Of a stretch of 22,617 bases of DNA, positions 15,097 through 22,617 are shown piece after piece (positions within the stretch are counted from its first letter, which is position 1; each line of letters opens with the position of its first letter). The translations under genes and the position numbers were made by a program. The DNA is from Clostridium sp. (lineage in GTDB: Bacteria > Bacillota > Clostridia > Clostridiales > Clostridiaceae), in assembly GCA_018372555.1 (NCBI GenBank), contig JAHAIU010000026.1:1-22617 (forward strand), written 5' to 3'. The notes beneath the pieces are model-generated. The model had not been told where the DNA came from, searched no databases, and saw only the letters and a program-made list of their open reading frames with translations.

Positions 15097-15389
15097 AATT
15101 AATTGAAAAGCCTTGATGGAGAGAAGTAAAAAAAATAACCACCTACAGTGAGCTGGAGATAGTGTAAACCCAGTGGCAGGACTTTTTTGAATAACACTCC
15201 GTAGCTGCAAGCTGAAATATCAAATAACTGTTATATAGTAATTACACAGTAAGATAAAGTAGGTGCGACGTATTCCATACGTTATTTGGATACCAGTATT
15301 AGCTGGGAAGTGACCGATAAGGTAAATTAGGTGGCACCGCGGATAAGCATCAATTCGTCCTATTATTAAGATGAATTGATGCTATTTTT
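15097..15389 (+). promoter_or_regulatory. T-box leader, asparagine specifier, controlling asnB
   Basis: A complete T-box. Stem I includes the AGTA-like start (GAGAGAAGTAA, about 15119-15129) and the specifier loop GAATAACACTCC (15190-15201), with AAC, an Asn codon, in the specifier position. The antiterminator bulge AGGTGGCACCGCG is at 15329-15341. The competing terminator is GCATCAATTC (15347-15356) / GAATTGATGC (15373-15382) followed by TATTTTTA. Uncharged tRNA-Asn should favour the antiterminator and switch asnB on. Confidence 0.94.
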
Positions 15390-15413
15390 ATATCTAAAAG
15401 GGGGCTTACTTTT

Positions 15414-17003
15414 ATGTGTACAATTATGTGTTATGCGGGTACAGATATGACTCGCGAAAAATTTGAAGGAGCATTAAAAAGGACTGAATCTAGAGGTCCA
15501 GATATGACAAAAATCTTTGATTTACAATCTGGCATTTTAGGATTTCAAAGACTTTCTATTATGGATTTAAGCACTAGTGGAATGCAGCCATTTACAAATA
15601 ATAAAGATGCTGCTATATGCAATGGTGAAATTTATGGTTTCCGTGAAATTAAAAAGAAACTAATAAAAAAAGGTTATAATTTTATTTCTGATAGCGATTG
15701 TGAAGTGCTACTTCCTATGTATTATGAATATGGATTAGATATGTTTTCAAAATTAGATGCGGAATTTGCAGCTGTAATTTACGATGGGGAAAAAGATAGT
15801 TATATTGCTGCTAGAGATCCAATTGGAATTCGTCCATTATATTATGGGTACTCCAAATCCGGTAATATTATATTTGCAAGCGAAGCAAAGAATTTAGTTA
15901 ATCTAACTGATAAAATTACACCTTTTCCACCAGGACATTATTATTCTGACGGTGAATTTATATGTTATTGTGATATTACTGCGGTAGATCATAACTACTT
16001 TAAGGATGATTTAGAAGTTATCTCCAAGGAAATACATGATAAATTAGTATCTGCTATAGAAAAACGTATGGATGCAGATGCAAGTGTTGGCTTCTTATTA
16101 AGTGGTGGATTAGATAGCTCATTAGTATGTGCCATTGCTAAAAAAATTTATCCTGAAAAACAAATTAAAACCTTCTGCATAGGAATGACTGAAGATGCTA
16201 TTGATTTAAAATATGCAAAAGAAGTAGCAAATTATATAGATAGTGATCATACGCCTTTATATATGTCAAAAGAAGAGGTTATTGAATCATTAGATGAAGT
16301 TATTAAGATCCTTGGAACCTATGATATTACAACAGTAAGAGCAAGTATAGGTATGTATTTACTTTGCAAAAAGATACATGAAACTTCCGATGTCAAAGTA
16401 CTTTTAACTGGTGAAATTTCAGATGAATTATTTGGATATAAATATACAGATTTTGCCCCAAATGCAGAAGAATTTCAAAAGGAATCAATAAAAAGAATTA
16501 AAGAACTTCATATGTACGACGTACTTCGTGCAGATCGCTCCATCAGTTCAAATTCTTTAGAAGCAAGAGTACCTTTTGGTGATTTAGATTTTGTAAGATA
16601 TGTTATGTCAATCAATCCTGAAATAAAATTAAATAAATACAATATGGGAAAATATTTATTAAGACATGCATTTCAGGATGATTATCTTCCTTCAAATATT
16701 TTATATCGTGAAAAAGCAGCTTTTAGTGATGCTGTAGGTCACTCTATGGTAGATTATTTAAAGGAATATTCAGAATCAAAGTACTCTGATGAAGAATTTG
16801 AAAGCTTGTGTGAAAAATATAAATATCACGCAAAGCCTTTTACTAAGGAATCCTTACTCTATAGAGAAATTTTTGAAAAATATTATCCAAAACAAGCTGA
16901 AATGATAGTAGACTTCTGGATGCCAAACAAGTCTTGGGATGGCTGTAATGTGAGTGATCCTAGTGCCAGAGTTCTATCAAACTATGGGACTAGCGGTAAA
17001 TAG
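15414..17003 (+). CDS. asnB: Asparagine synthetase, glutamine-hydrolysing
   Basis: 529 residues. It makes asparagine from aspartate, ATP and glutamine in the cytosol. Cys2 after the initiator Met is the glutaminase nucleophile (MCTIMCYAG). The Ntn-type amidotransferase domain covers about residues 2-190, with RGPD, GFQRLSIMD, CNGEIYG and ARDPIGIRPLYY. The synthetase domain follows, with the PP-loop LLSGGLDSSLV (228-238), TGEISDELFGYKY and SNSLEARVPF. The length is close to E. coli AsnB. The ribosome site AAAAGGGGG precedes the ATG. The Asn-specific T-box immediately upstream supports the assignment. It is a single gene with a hairpin 15 bp after the stop. Confidence 0.96.
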   Translation: MCTIMCYAGTDMTREKFEGALKRTESRGPDMTKIFDLQSGILGFQRLSIMDLSTSGMQPFTNNKDAAICNGEIYGFREIKKKLIKKGYNFISDSDCEVLLPMYYEYGLDMFSKLDAEFAAVIYDGEKDSYIAARDPIGIRPLYYGYSKSGNIIFASEAKNLVNLTDKITPFPPGHYYSDGEFICYCDITAVDHNYFKDDLEVISKEIHDKLVSAIEKRMDADASVGFLLSGGLDSSLVCAIAKKIYPEKQIKTFCIGMTEDAIDLKYAKEVANYIDSDHTPLYMSKEEVIESLDEVIKILGTYDITTVRASIGMYLLCKKIHETSDVKVLLTGEISDELFGYKYTDFAPNAEEFQKESIKRIKELHMYDVLRADRSISSNSLEARVPFGDLDFVRYVMSINPEIKLNKYNMGKYLLRHAFQDDYLPSNILYREKAAFSDAVGHSMVDYLKEYSESKYSDEEFESLCEKYKYHAKPFTKESLLYREIFEKYYPKQAEMIVDFWMPNKSWDGCNVSDPSARVLSNYGTSGK

Positions 17004-17017
17004 ATAGCTAAACTTTA

Positions 17018-17040
17018 GGGGTTGTTACTCAAACAGCCCC
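17018..17040 (+). terminator. Probable asnB terminator
   Basis: GGGGTTGTT-ACTCA-AACAGCCCC, a 9-bp GC-rich stem with one G-U pair. The following ATTTAAGA is a poor T-tract, so strength is uncertain. Confidence 0.6.
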
Positions 17041-17160
17041 ATTTAAGACTCCTTATGGTGTTTTTCTATTGATTTTTTATTATTCACTCTTAATTTCACA
17101 TTATATGACCTCATCATTATTTTTAACCATTCTCATTCTATTGTGCAAATTCCATAATAT

Positions 17161-17192
17161 AAAAAGAAGAAGCCCAGCTAGTGCTAAGCTTC
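17161..17192 (-). terminator. Terminator of the beta-glucoside operon
   Basis: Minus strand GAAGCTTAGC / GCTGGGCTTC, a 10-bp stem with two G-U pairs and a 4-nt loop, followed by TTCTTTTT. It lies 25 bp after the bglA stop codon. Confidence 0.85.
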
Positions 17193-17217
17193 CCCTATAT
17201 TTATGATTTTCTATAGA

Positions 17218-18648
17218 TTACTTTAATATATCACCATTTGATGAAATTACTTCTTTATACCAGCTAAAAGATTTCTTTTTCTTACGAGAATAATCGCCTG
17301 TTCCATCATCTTGCTTATCTACATAGATAAAACCGTAACGTTTCTTCATTTCACCTGTAGTTGCACTAACTAAATCAATAGGCCCCCACATTAAATAACC
17401 AAAGCAATCTACTTGATCTTCTTCAACAGCTTTCTTTAGCTGAGTTAGATGCTTGCTTAAATAATCAATTCTATAATCATCTTGAACATTACCATCTTCC
17501 TCAAGCTTATCTATAGCTCCAAGACCATTTTCTGTAACTATAATTGGAAGTGAGTATTTACGATATACATAGTTTAATAAGTATCTAAGTCCTATTGGAT
17601 CAATAGCCCATCCCCATTTACTCTTTTCTAAGTATGGATTTTGAACTCCTCCAAAAAGTGTTTCTTCTCCATCTTCATCTCCATCATGATGTCCCACACT
17701 AGTTGAATAATAATTGACTCCTATAAAATCTAACTTCCCATTAAAGAATGACATTTCATCTTCCTTAGAAATTTCAATATCAATATTTAAAGCTTCATAT
17801 TCCTTAAGTTTGTATCTTGGGAAAGCACCATTACACATTGCATCTATTTGATAAAAATCACGATCCATATCTTTAAAAGCATTTAATACATTGATTGGAT
17901 TACAATTTATAGGATAAACTGGTGTTAATCCAAATACGCACCCAACTTTATTATTAGGGTCAACTTCATGTGCTAACTCAACAGCTCTAACACCTGCTAA
18001 AGTCATATTATATCCAATAGTAGCTAATGTTTGCTTCTTTTCTTCCATTTCACTAAACTTAAGACCAGCTATAATATAAGTAAATATATCTGATGCTTCA
18101 GTTTGTGGATCTATATGATTCATTTCATTAAAGGTTACCCAGTACTTAACTTTACCCTTTAAAGCTTCTAACATAGTCTTACAATACTTTAAATAAAAAT
18201 CAACTACTTTTCTATTAGTCCATGAACCATATTTTCTCACTAAATTCACAGGCATTTCAAAGTGATATAGAGTTATAATTGGTTCTATATCATTTTTTAT
18301 CAATTCATCTACAACATTTATATAGTATTCAATTCCTTTTTTATTTGGCTCTTCATCATCACCATTTGGATAAATTCTAGACCAATCAATAGAAATTCTA
18401 AGAGCTTTAAAGCCCATTTCTTTAAATAGAGCAATATCCTCTTTATATCTATTATAAAAATCAATACCTTCATGAGATGGATATCTTTTTCCCTCTTCAA
18501 TCTCTTTACATATTTCACGAGGAACCTCATAGGAACCAGTAGTAACTAAATCCATGATTCCTATTCCTTTTCCATCCTTATCCCATGCACCTTCACATTG
18601 ATGGGCAGCTATACTTCCACCCCATAAAAAATCTTCTTTAAGTTTCAT
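17218..18648 (-). CDS. bglA: 6-phospho-beta-glucosidase, GH1
   Basis: 476 residues, full-length GH1 barrel that cleaves phosphorylated beta-glucosides delivered by the PTS into glucose 6-phosphate and an aglycone or sugar. FLWGGSIAAHQCEGAW (7-22) is the N-terminal signature. Glu175 in TFNEMN is the acid/base and Glu373 in IVTENGLG the nucleophile. The phosphate-binding set is the SATTGEMKKRYGFIYVD segment (429-445, Ser429, Lys436, Tyr438), which distinguishes 6-phospho-glycosidases from plain beta-glucosidases. The start at 18648 begins 20 bp after the end of the PTS gene, with a GAGGT ribosome site. Last gene of licT-bglP-bglA. Confidence 0.95.
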   Translation of the reverse strand: MKLKEDFLWGGSIAAHQCEGAWDKDGKGIGIMDLVTTGSYEVPREICKEIEEGKRYPSHEGIDFYNRYKEDIALFKEMGFKALRISIDWSRIYPNGDDEEPNKKGIEYYINVVDELIKNDIEPIITLYHFEMPVNLVRKYGSWTNRKVVDFYLKYCKTMLEALKGKVKYWVTFNEMNHIDPQTEASDIFTYIIAGLKFSEMEEKKQTLATIGYNMTLAGVRAVELAHEVDPNNKVGCVFGLTPVYPINCNPINVLNAFKDMDRDFYQIDAMCNGAFPRYKLKEYEALNIDIEISKEDEMSFFNGKLDFIGVNYYSTSVGHHDGDEDGEETLFGGVQNPYLEKSKWGWAIDPIGLRYLLNYVYRKYSLPIIVTENGLGAIDKLEEDGNVQDDYRIDYLSKHLTQLKKAVEEDQVDCFGYLMWGPIDLVSATTGEMKKRYGFIYVDKQDDGTGDYSRKKKKSFSWYKEVISSNGDILK

Positions 18649-18668
18649 ATTAAAAACCTCACTCTATA

Positions 18669-20537
18669 TTATAGAACTACTGTAATACATTCCTCTTCGC
18701 TAGTTATAAAATCTTCTTTTACTAGAATTACATCTAAGTAATCTGCAGTGTTTGTAACTACCATTATTATAGTTGGATCATATCCTTCTTCTTTTACCTT
18801 TTCAAAATCAACTTCAACTAAAGGTTGTCCTACAGTTACCATATCACCTTGGTTAACTTTTAAATCAAAATGCTTTCCTTCAAGTTCTACTGTATTAATT
18901 CCTATATGAATTAATATTTCAACTCCATCATCTGTTTTAATTCCAAAAGCATGTTTAGTTGGGAATACAGTAACTACTTCTCCATTAGCTGGTGCAACTA
19001 CTGAATTAGTATTAGCTACTATACCAACCCCTTTACCTAAAGCTCCACTTGAAAATGCTTTATCATCAACTTTAGCTAATTCTATTAAATCACCTTTTGC
19101 ACATCCATTAATTACAGTTTTTTTCATTATTGAACCATTAACTTCTGAATCAACAGCTTTAACTTCTGCTATTTTTTCATCATTAGATTTCTCATCTTTT
19201 TCTTTAGGAATTCCTAATATATATGCGGCAATGGCTGCTGCAACAAAACCGATAATAACTGCAATAATCATTGAATAGAAGTTTTTATAGTCACTATTTC
19301 CAATGTATGATGGTAATCCAGCTAATCCCCAAGCCATAGCATAAGTTTTAACGTTAGTTATACCTGCAAATAGACCTCCAAGTCCACCACCAATCATAAC
19401 TGCAATAAATGGTCTTCTAAATTTAACAAAAGCACCATATATAGCCGGTTCTGTAACTCCCATTAATGCACTAAATCCAAAAGTACCAAATAATTGTTTT
19501 TGTTTTTCATTCTTAGCTCTTAAGAAATATCCAACCATTGCACCAGCAACTGCTATATCAGAAATTGTACATGCTGCATAGAATACCGGATCATAACCAA
19601 TTTCAGCATGGAATTGAACAACTATAGGAATAATAAAGTTCCCTGCTCCAAGCATAATTAAGAATGGTTGAAGAGCAGCATATAATGCAATAACACTCCA
19701 GTTACCTAAAGTATCCATAAGGAAAGTACAAACATAACTCATACCATTTCCTATCCAAGTTCCCACTGGTCCAAAGAACATTAAAGTAATAGGTAAACAA
19801 ATTATTAAGGTAAATACTGGCACTAAGAAATAATGTAAAAATTGTGGCATTATCTTCTTTAAGAATTTTTGCACATATCCCATAAACCATACAGCTAATA
19901 TTATTGGAATAAATGAGTTAGAGTAAGTAGTTGCAGGAAGGGAAATTCCAAATATACTTAATCCTTCAACTCCATTAATTCCTTCTGATAAAAGTGCTGC
20001 TGCAAGAGCAACTGCTAAATATGGACTAGCATTTAACCTCTTTGCACAAGACATTGCCATGAATATTGGCAAGAAGAAAAATACTGCTGAACGAATATTA
20101 TCTAATAATAAATATGTAGGACTTTCTGCTGAAACTAATCCTGTTAAAGTAAGTAATGATAAAACCCCTGCAAGCATTCCAGCAGCTATAATTGGCTCTA
20201 ATATCGGAGTCATAGACTCTGAGAATAAATCTAAAACTGCCTTTACTGGATTCTTCTTAACTTTTTTATCAGATGCATCACTTTCTCCACTAATTCCAAG
20301 CATAGAGATTAATTCGCTATGTACTTCATTTACATGAGTTCCAACTATAATTTGATAAGCAACATCATTAGATACTACATCAACTACTCCATCCATATTC
20401 TTAATTTCTTCTGTTTTAGCCTTAGAACGATCCTTTAAAGTAAATCTAAGTCTAGTCATACAATGAACAACAGCTTGAACGTTATCTTTTCCACCAACTA
20501 ACTCTATAATCTTTTTATTAAAATCTTGATACTTCAT
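18669..20537 (-). CDS. bglP: PTS beta-glucoside transporter, EIIBCA fusion
   Basis: 622 residues, imports and phosphorylates beta-glucosides such as salicin, arbutin or cellobiose-like sugars. Domain order is EIIB (about 1-85, phospho-Cys26 in VVHCMTRLRF), membrane EIIC (about 100-450, with GVTEPAIYGAFVKFRRP), and EIIA (about 485-622, phospho-His544 in LIHIGINTVELEG, with His529 in PTKHAFG as helper). Its ATG overlaps the licT stop by one base (TAATG), so the two genes are translationally coupled. As in the Bgl/Lic systems, the EII is expected to control LicT by phosphorylation when no substrate is present. The exact sugar is not decided by sequence. Confidence 0.94.
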   Translation of the reverse strand: MKYQDFNKKIIELVGGKDNVQAVVHCMTRLRFTLKDRSKAKTEEIKNMDGVVDVVSNDVAYQIIVGTHVNEVHSELISMLGISGESDASDKKVKKNPVKAVLDLFSESMTPILEPIIAAGMLAGVLSLLTLTGLVSAESPTYLLLDNIRSAVFFFLPIFMAMSCAKRLNASPYLAVALAAALLSEGINGVEGLSIFGISLPATTYSNSFIPIILAVWFMGYVQKFLKKIMPQFLHYFLVPVFTLIICLPITLMFFGPVGTWIGNGMSYVCTFLMDTLGNWSVIALYAALQPFLIMLGAGNFIIPIVVQFHAEIGYDPVFYAACTISDIAVAGAMVGYFLRAKNEKQKQLFGTFGFSALMGVTEPAIYGAFVKFRRPFIAVMIGGGLGGLFAGITNVKTYAMAWGLAGLPSYIGNSDYKNFYSMIIAVIIGFVAAAIAAYILGIPKEKDEKSNDEKIAEVKAVDSEVNGSIMKKTVINGCAKGDLIELAKVDDKAFSSGALGKGVGIVANTNSVVAPANGEVVTVFPTKHAFGIKTDDGVEILIHIGINTVELEGKHFDLKVNQGDMVTVGQPLVEVDFEKVKEEGYDPTIIMVVTNTADYLDVILVKEDFITSEEECITVVL

Positions 20538-21385
20538 TATTCTTCCTCTCTTCTACTTCTGTTTGTAACTCTATGAATATGAAGCATTAAGTAGGTTTCT
20601 TCATCTATAGAAAGCTCACAATTAAATTGCTCCTTTACATAGAGTTCTATCTTTTGTATACATGCATATGCTTCTGGATAAAGAATTCTAATTTGTGAGT
20701 TTAAATCTTTATCATTATCGTTATAAATCTTTCCATTTTGTATTCTGTGTATAAAATATTGAAGATGGGTTATTAATCTCATGTAATTTAATGATGATTC
20801 ATCAATTTTTAATCCATAATGATATTGAATGATGGAAATAATATCTCTTAAAATTTCCATACTTTTAATGGTTTCATTTAAATTACTTTTCCCCTCTTGT
20901 AAGTTAACAAAATGCAAGGCAATGGAAACAGCCTCATCCTCTGGAAATTCTATATTATATTTTTTCTTCATTTGATCTAAGGCATAAATTCCTATTTCAA
21001 AATGCTTTGGATAGAATTTCTTCACTTCCCATGTTAATGGGCTACGAATAAATTGTCCTTTAGCAGCACGTTTTAGTGCAAAGTTAATATGATCTAGTAA
21101 TGTCAAACTTAAATAGTCCCCAGCTTTTTCATTTAATAGCTTTTCACCATACTCTATTATGTCGTTTAGCATGATAATTTCACTTTCATCTGTATTAGCT
21201 AAAAGATAACTAAAGTGTTCTAACATATCATTAGAATCTAGTACATATATCTTCTCTATTTCACTTTCAGTAATTGTTTGTCCTACCTTTTTTTTGAAAG
21301 ATATTCCTCTAGAATAAACTATTACCTCATTCTTACCTCTTTTAACAACTGCCACATTATTATTTAAAATTTGACTTACTTTCAT
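20537..21385 (-). CDS. licT: BglG/LicT-family transcriptional antiterminator
   Basis: 282 residues. The RNA-binding CAT domain covers residues 1-55 (ILNNNVAVVKRGKNEVIVYSR at its core). PRD1 lies at about 70-170 and PRD2 at about 175-280. The four regulatory histidines expected for LicT are all present: His99 (LLDHINFA), His158 (ALHFVNLQ), His207 (THLQYFIHRI) and His269 (MLHIHRVTNR). PRD1 is normally phosphorylated by the cognate EII (off) and PRD2 by HPr (on, carbon-catabolite control). It binds the RAT at 21451-21480 and prevents the terminator just upstream of its own start, so it is autoregulated. AAAGGAG precedes the ATG. Confidence 0.95.
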   Translation of the reverse strand: MKVSQILNNNVAVVKRGKNEVIVYSRGISFKKKVGQTITESEIEKIYVLDSNDMLEHFSYLLANTDESEIIMLNDIIEYGEKLLNEKAGDYLSLTLLDHINFALKRAAKGQFIRSPLTWEVKKFYPKHFEIGIYALDQMKKKYNIEFPEDEAVSIALHFVNLQEGKSNLNETIKSMEILRDIISIIQYHYGLKIDESSLNYMRLITHLQYFIHRIQNGKIYNDNDKDLNSQIRILYPEAYACIQKIELYVKEQFNCELSIDEETYLMLHIHRVTNRSRREEE

Positions 21386-21405
21386 CCTAAAATACTCCTT
21401 TCTAG

Positions 21406-21455
21406 AAAAAAAACTCAGATTAGATAGAAAAGGACCTTTCTATCTAATCTGAGTT
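21406..21455 (-). terminator. LicT-controlled terminator upstream of licT
   Basis: Minus strand: a nearly perfect 19-bp stem (21412-21430 with 21437-21455) and eight T (21406-21413). The 5' arm overlaps the RAT, so the two structures exclude each other. It ends 20 bp before the licT ATG. Confidence 0.93.
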
Positions 21456-21480
21456 CTGCCTGCTTGCCAGTTACATACTC
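21451..21480 (-). promoter_or_regulatory. Ribonucleic antiterminator (RAT) for LicT
   Basis: Minus strand GAGTATGTAACTGG, five bases, then GCAGGCAGAACTC. This matches the RAT layout (GGATTGTTACTG...GCAGGCAAAACC) with the paired ends and two asymmetric loops kept. It overlaps the terminator's first arm by five bases. Confidence 0.88.
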
Positions 21481-21524
21481 AAAGTAATAACTACCTCGTT
21501 ACTACTAGTTTTTCTTCTAGAGTA

Positions 21525-21553
21525 ATTATAATATAGATTTTTTTCAGTGTCAA
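21525..21553 (-). promoter_or_regulatory. Consensus SigA promoter of the licT-bglP-bglA operon
   Basis: Minus strand TTGACA (21548-21553), exactly 17-nt spacer, TATAAT (21525-21530). The predicted start lies about 40 bp before the RAT. Confidence 0.9.
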
Positions 21554-21562
21554 CGCTTACAA
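21548..21562 (-). promoter_or_regulatory. cre-like site (CcpA) overlapping the -35 box
   Basis: Minus strand TTGTAAGCGTTGACA fits the catabolite-responsive element consensus WTGNAANCGNWWNCA with one mismatch, and covers the -35 hexamer. CcpA binding here would block the promoter in the presence of preferred sugars, as in other beta-glucoside operons. Confidence 0.72.
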
Positions 21563-21592
21563 AAAGTTTTTCTTAAAGCTTCTTTATAATTA

Positions 21593-22035
21593 TTAAGGAA
21601 CAAACTCAATTATATATATTTTTTCAAGTTCACCAAGTTTTGCAGTTTTAATAATTTCTTTTTCTTTTGCTATAGCTTTATTAATAAATTTTTCTTTATC
21701 TTGACCAATATATCTATGAGAAATTATATTATAATATTCATTTAGTTTTACACTAATAGTATCTATTTCACTTTCTACTTCTTCAATTATTGACTTATCA
21801 TTTTCATTTACTATTTGTACAATATATTGATTAATACTAGACATACTCCAACGTATTGTCCATTCAACATTAGATACTTCATAGGAGTGAGCATATATTC
21901 TATTTGCTATATTACTCATAATATTTAAAGTTACAATCAAAATATAAAGGATAAAGCACATATAACTGCTGAACTAAGATATATAATTCTATTTGTATAT
22001 AAAACTTTTCTTTTCTTAAATATATTAGTAGTCAT
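21593..22035 (-). pseudogene. Truncated, frameshifted membrane sensor N-terminus (four-helix-bundle type)
   Basis: Start ATG at 22033-22035 behind GAGG. The first frame reads MTTNIFKKRKVLYTNRII, then a membrane helix, and hits TGA at 21940-21942. A neighbouring frame carries on the same helix (ILIVTLNIMSNIANRIYAHS) for about 115 residues to a TAA at 21593. Adding one base to the T run at 21939-21942 (four T on the minus strand) restores one frame. The 110-residue soluble part looks helical and resembles an extracellular four-helix-bundle ligand domain of chemoreceptors or sensor kinases. No second membrane helix or output domain follows, so the protein would be a fragment even if the frame were restored. 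It lies 80 bp after the HD-GYP gene. Confidence 0.6.
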
Positions 22036-22115
22036 ACTCTTTTACCTCATTTTATTTTTCTTAAAAGTAATCTTTGGAAAGATAATTCTATATAATTCAT
22101 TTAATAAACTAACTC

Positions 22116-22617
22116 TTAATTGTTTTTATCTGAATATATATTAGCTATATCTTTAAGCCTATTTGAAGCTATCTTAAGACTTTCTTTCAGTTTTGGAGAA
22201 AATTCTCCACATTCATTATTTAAAATCATAGAAATAGCTTTATCATGACTATAGGCTAATTTATATGGCCTTTTTGCTGTTAAAGCATCATAACAATCAG
22301 CCATAGAGACTACCTGTGCCCAAATTGGTATTTCTTCTCCCTTTAGCCCTTCAGGATATCCGCTTCCATCCCATCTTTCATGATGATAATGACAAATATC
22401 ATAACAATACTTTAAATACTCATCATCCCTCAAATTATCTAATAAGCTTAAAATATTACATCCTTTTATACAATGAGTCTTCATTACCTCATATTCATAT
22501 TCAGTAAGTTTATCTGGCTTTAGTAAAATTGAATCTGGAATTGCAACTTTCCCTATATCATGCATAGTTGAAGCTGATGATATTACTTCAATTAGCTCAT
22601 CAGTTATCTGATATTCA
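22116..22617 (-). CDS. HD-GYP domain protein, probable cyclic-di-GMP phosphodiesterase (5' part outside window)
   Basis: The reading frame is open from the window edge to the TAA at 22116, so the true start lies beyond 22617. The 167 residues seen hold the core of an HD-GYP domain: the HD pair in STMHDIGKVAIPDSILLKP, KTHCIKGCNIL, the CHYHHERWDGSGYPEGLKGEEIP block with the GYP signature, and VSMADCYDALTAKRPYK. These residues bind two or three metal ions and hydrolyse cyclic di-GMP. The segment before the HD pair (EYQITDELIEVISSAS) is already the HD-domain first helix. What sensory or receiver domain precedes it cannot be seen. There is no clear terminator before the next gene. Confidence 0.9.
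   Translation of the reverse strand, partial: EYQITDELIEVISSASTMHDIGKVAIPDSILLKPDKLTEYEYEVMKTHCIKGCNILSLLDNLRDDEYLKYCYDICHYHHERWDGSGYPEGLKGEEIPIWAQVVSMADCYDALTAKRPYKLAYSHDKAISMILNNECGEFSPKLKESLKIASNRLKDIANIYSDKNN

Noticed and set aside
15019..15210. Minus-strand ORF of 63 codons
   Set aside because: Antisense to the asnB promoter and T-box leader; no ribosome site or recognisable product.
18318..18530. Minus-strand 70-codon ORF inside bglA
   Set aside because: Out-of-frame shadow of the GH1 gene with no ribosome site.
1..22617. Search for CRISPR arrays, tRNA/rRNA genes, transposases, phage or defence genes
   Set aside because: No spaced direct repeats, no tRNA-like or rRNA-like sequence, and no ORF with such domains was seen on either strand.

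Overview
The base composition is very AT-rich, ribosome binding sites are strong (GGAGG/GGGGG type), and promoters fit TTGACA-N17-TATAAT. With Csp-like spore-germination proteases, a T-box, TPP riboswitches and ThiW/ECF transport, this points to a low-GC Gram-positive anaerobe, most likely Clostridium sensu stricto. The species cannot be fixed from the window. It is chromosomal, mostly metabolic and transport genes. I see no IS element, phage gene, tRNA, rRNA or CRISPR array.

Layout. 1-2546 (-): two tandem Csp-like subtilase genes, both broken: one by a nonsense codon, the other by an internal deletion with frameshift. 2769-3410 (+): pentapeptide-repeat protein. 3491-5410 (-): OPT-family transporter. 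5714-6286 (-): nitroreductase behind a promoter with a Fur-box-like site. 6812-8191 (-): BBE-like flavoprotein oxidase with both covalent-FAD residues. 8419-9762 (-): DAACS-family symporter behind a long leader. 10330-12307 (-): thiamine salvage operon thiW-thiM-thiE under a canonical TPP riboswitch. 12936-13901 (-): tRNA-dihydrouridine synthase. 14116-14721 (-): ECF transporter S component of unknown substrate. 15414-17003 (+): asnB under an asparagine T-box. 17218-21385 (-): beta-glucoside operon licT-bglP-bglA with promoter, cre-like site, RAT and terminator. 21593-22617 (-): a frameshifted, truncated membrane sensor and the 3' part of an HD-GYP gene that runs off the window.

How the genes work together. 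ThiW (thiazole import), ThiM (thiazole kinase) and ThiE (thiamine phosphate synthase) form a thiazole-salvage branch shut down by TPP; no HMP kinase (thiD) is present. The beta-glucoside operon is self-controlled: LicT binds the RAT to prevent termination upstream of its own gene, BglP imports and phosphorylates the sugar, and BglA cleaves it. AsnB synthesis responds to uncharged tRNA-Asn.

The least explained part is the leader of the DAACS symporter (9763-10119). It contains a good promoter, an intrinsic terminator with a possible competing upstream helix, and then a segment resembling the 3' half of a TPP aptamer just before the RBS. The symporter itself has altered substrate- and sodium-site residues. 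The second is the 300-nt structured stretch between the thiW riboswitch terminator and the thiW start codon. Three genes in the window carry clear inactivating lesions (two csp genes and one sensor), and one tiny ORF has a stop at codon 2.
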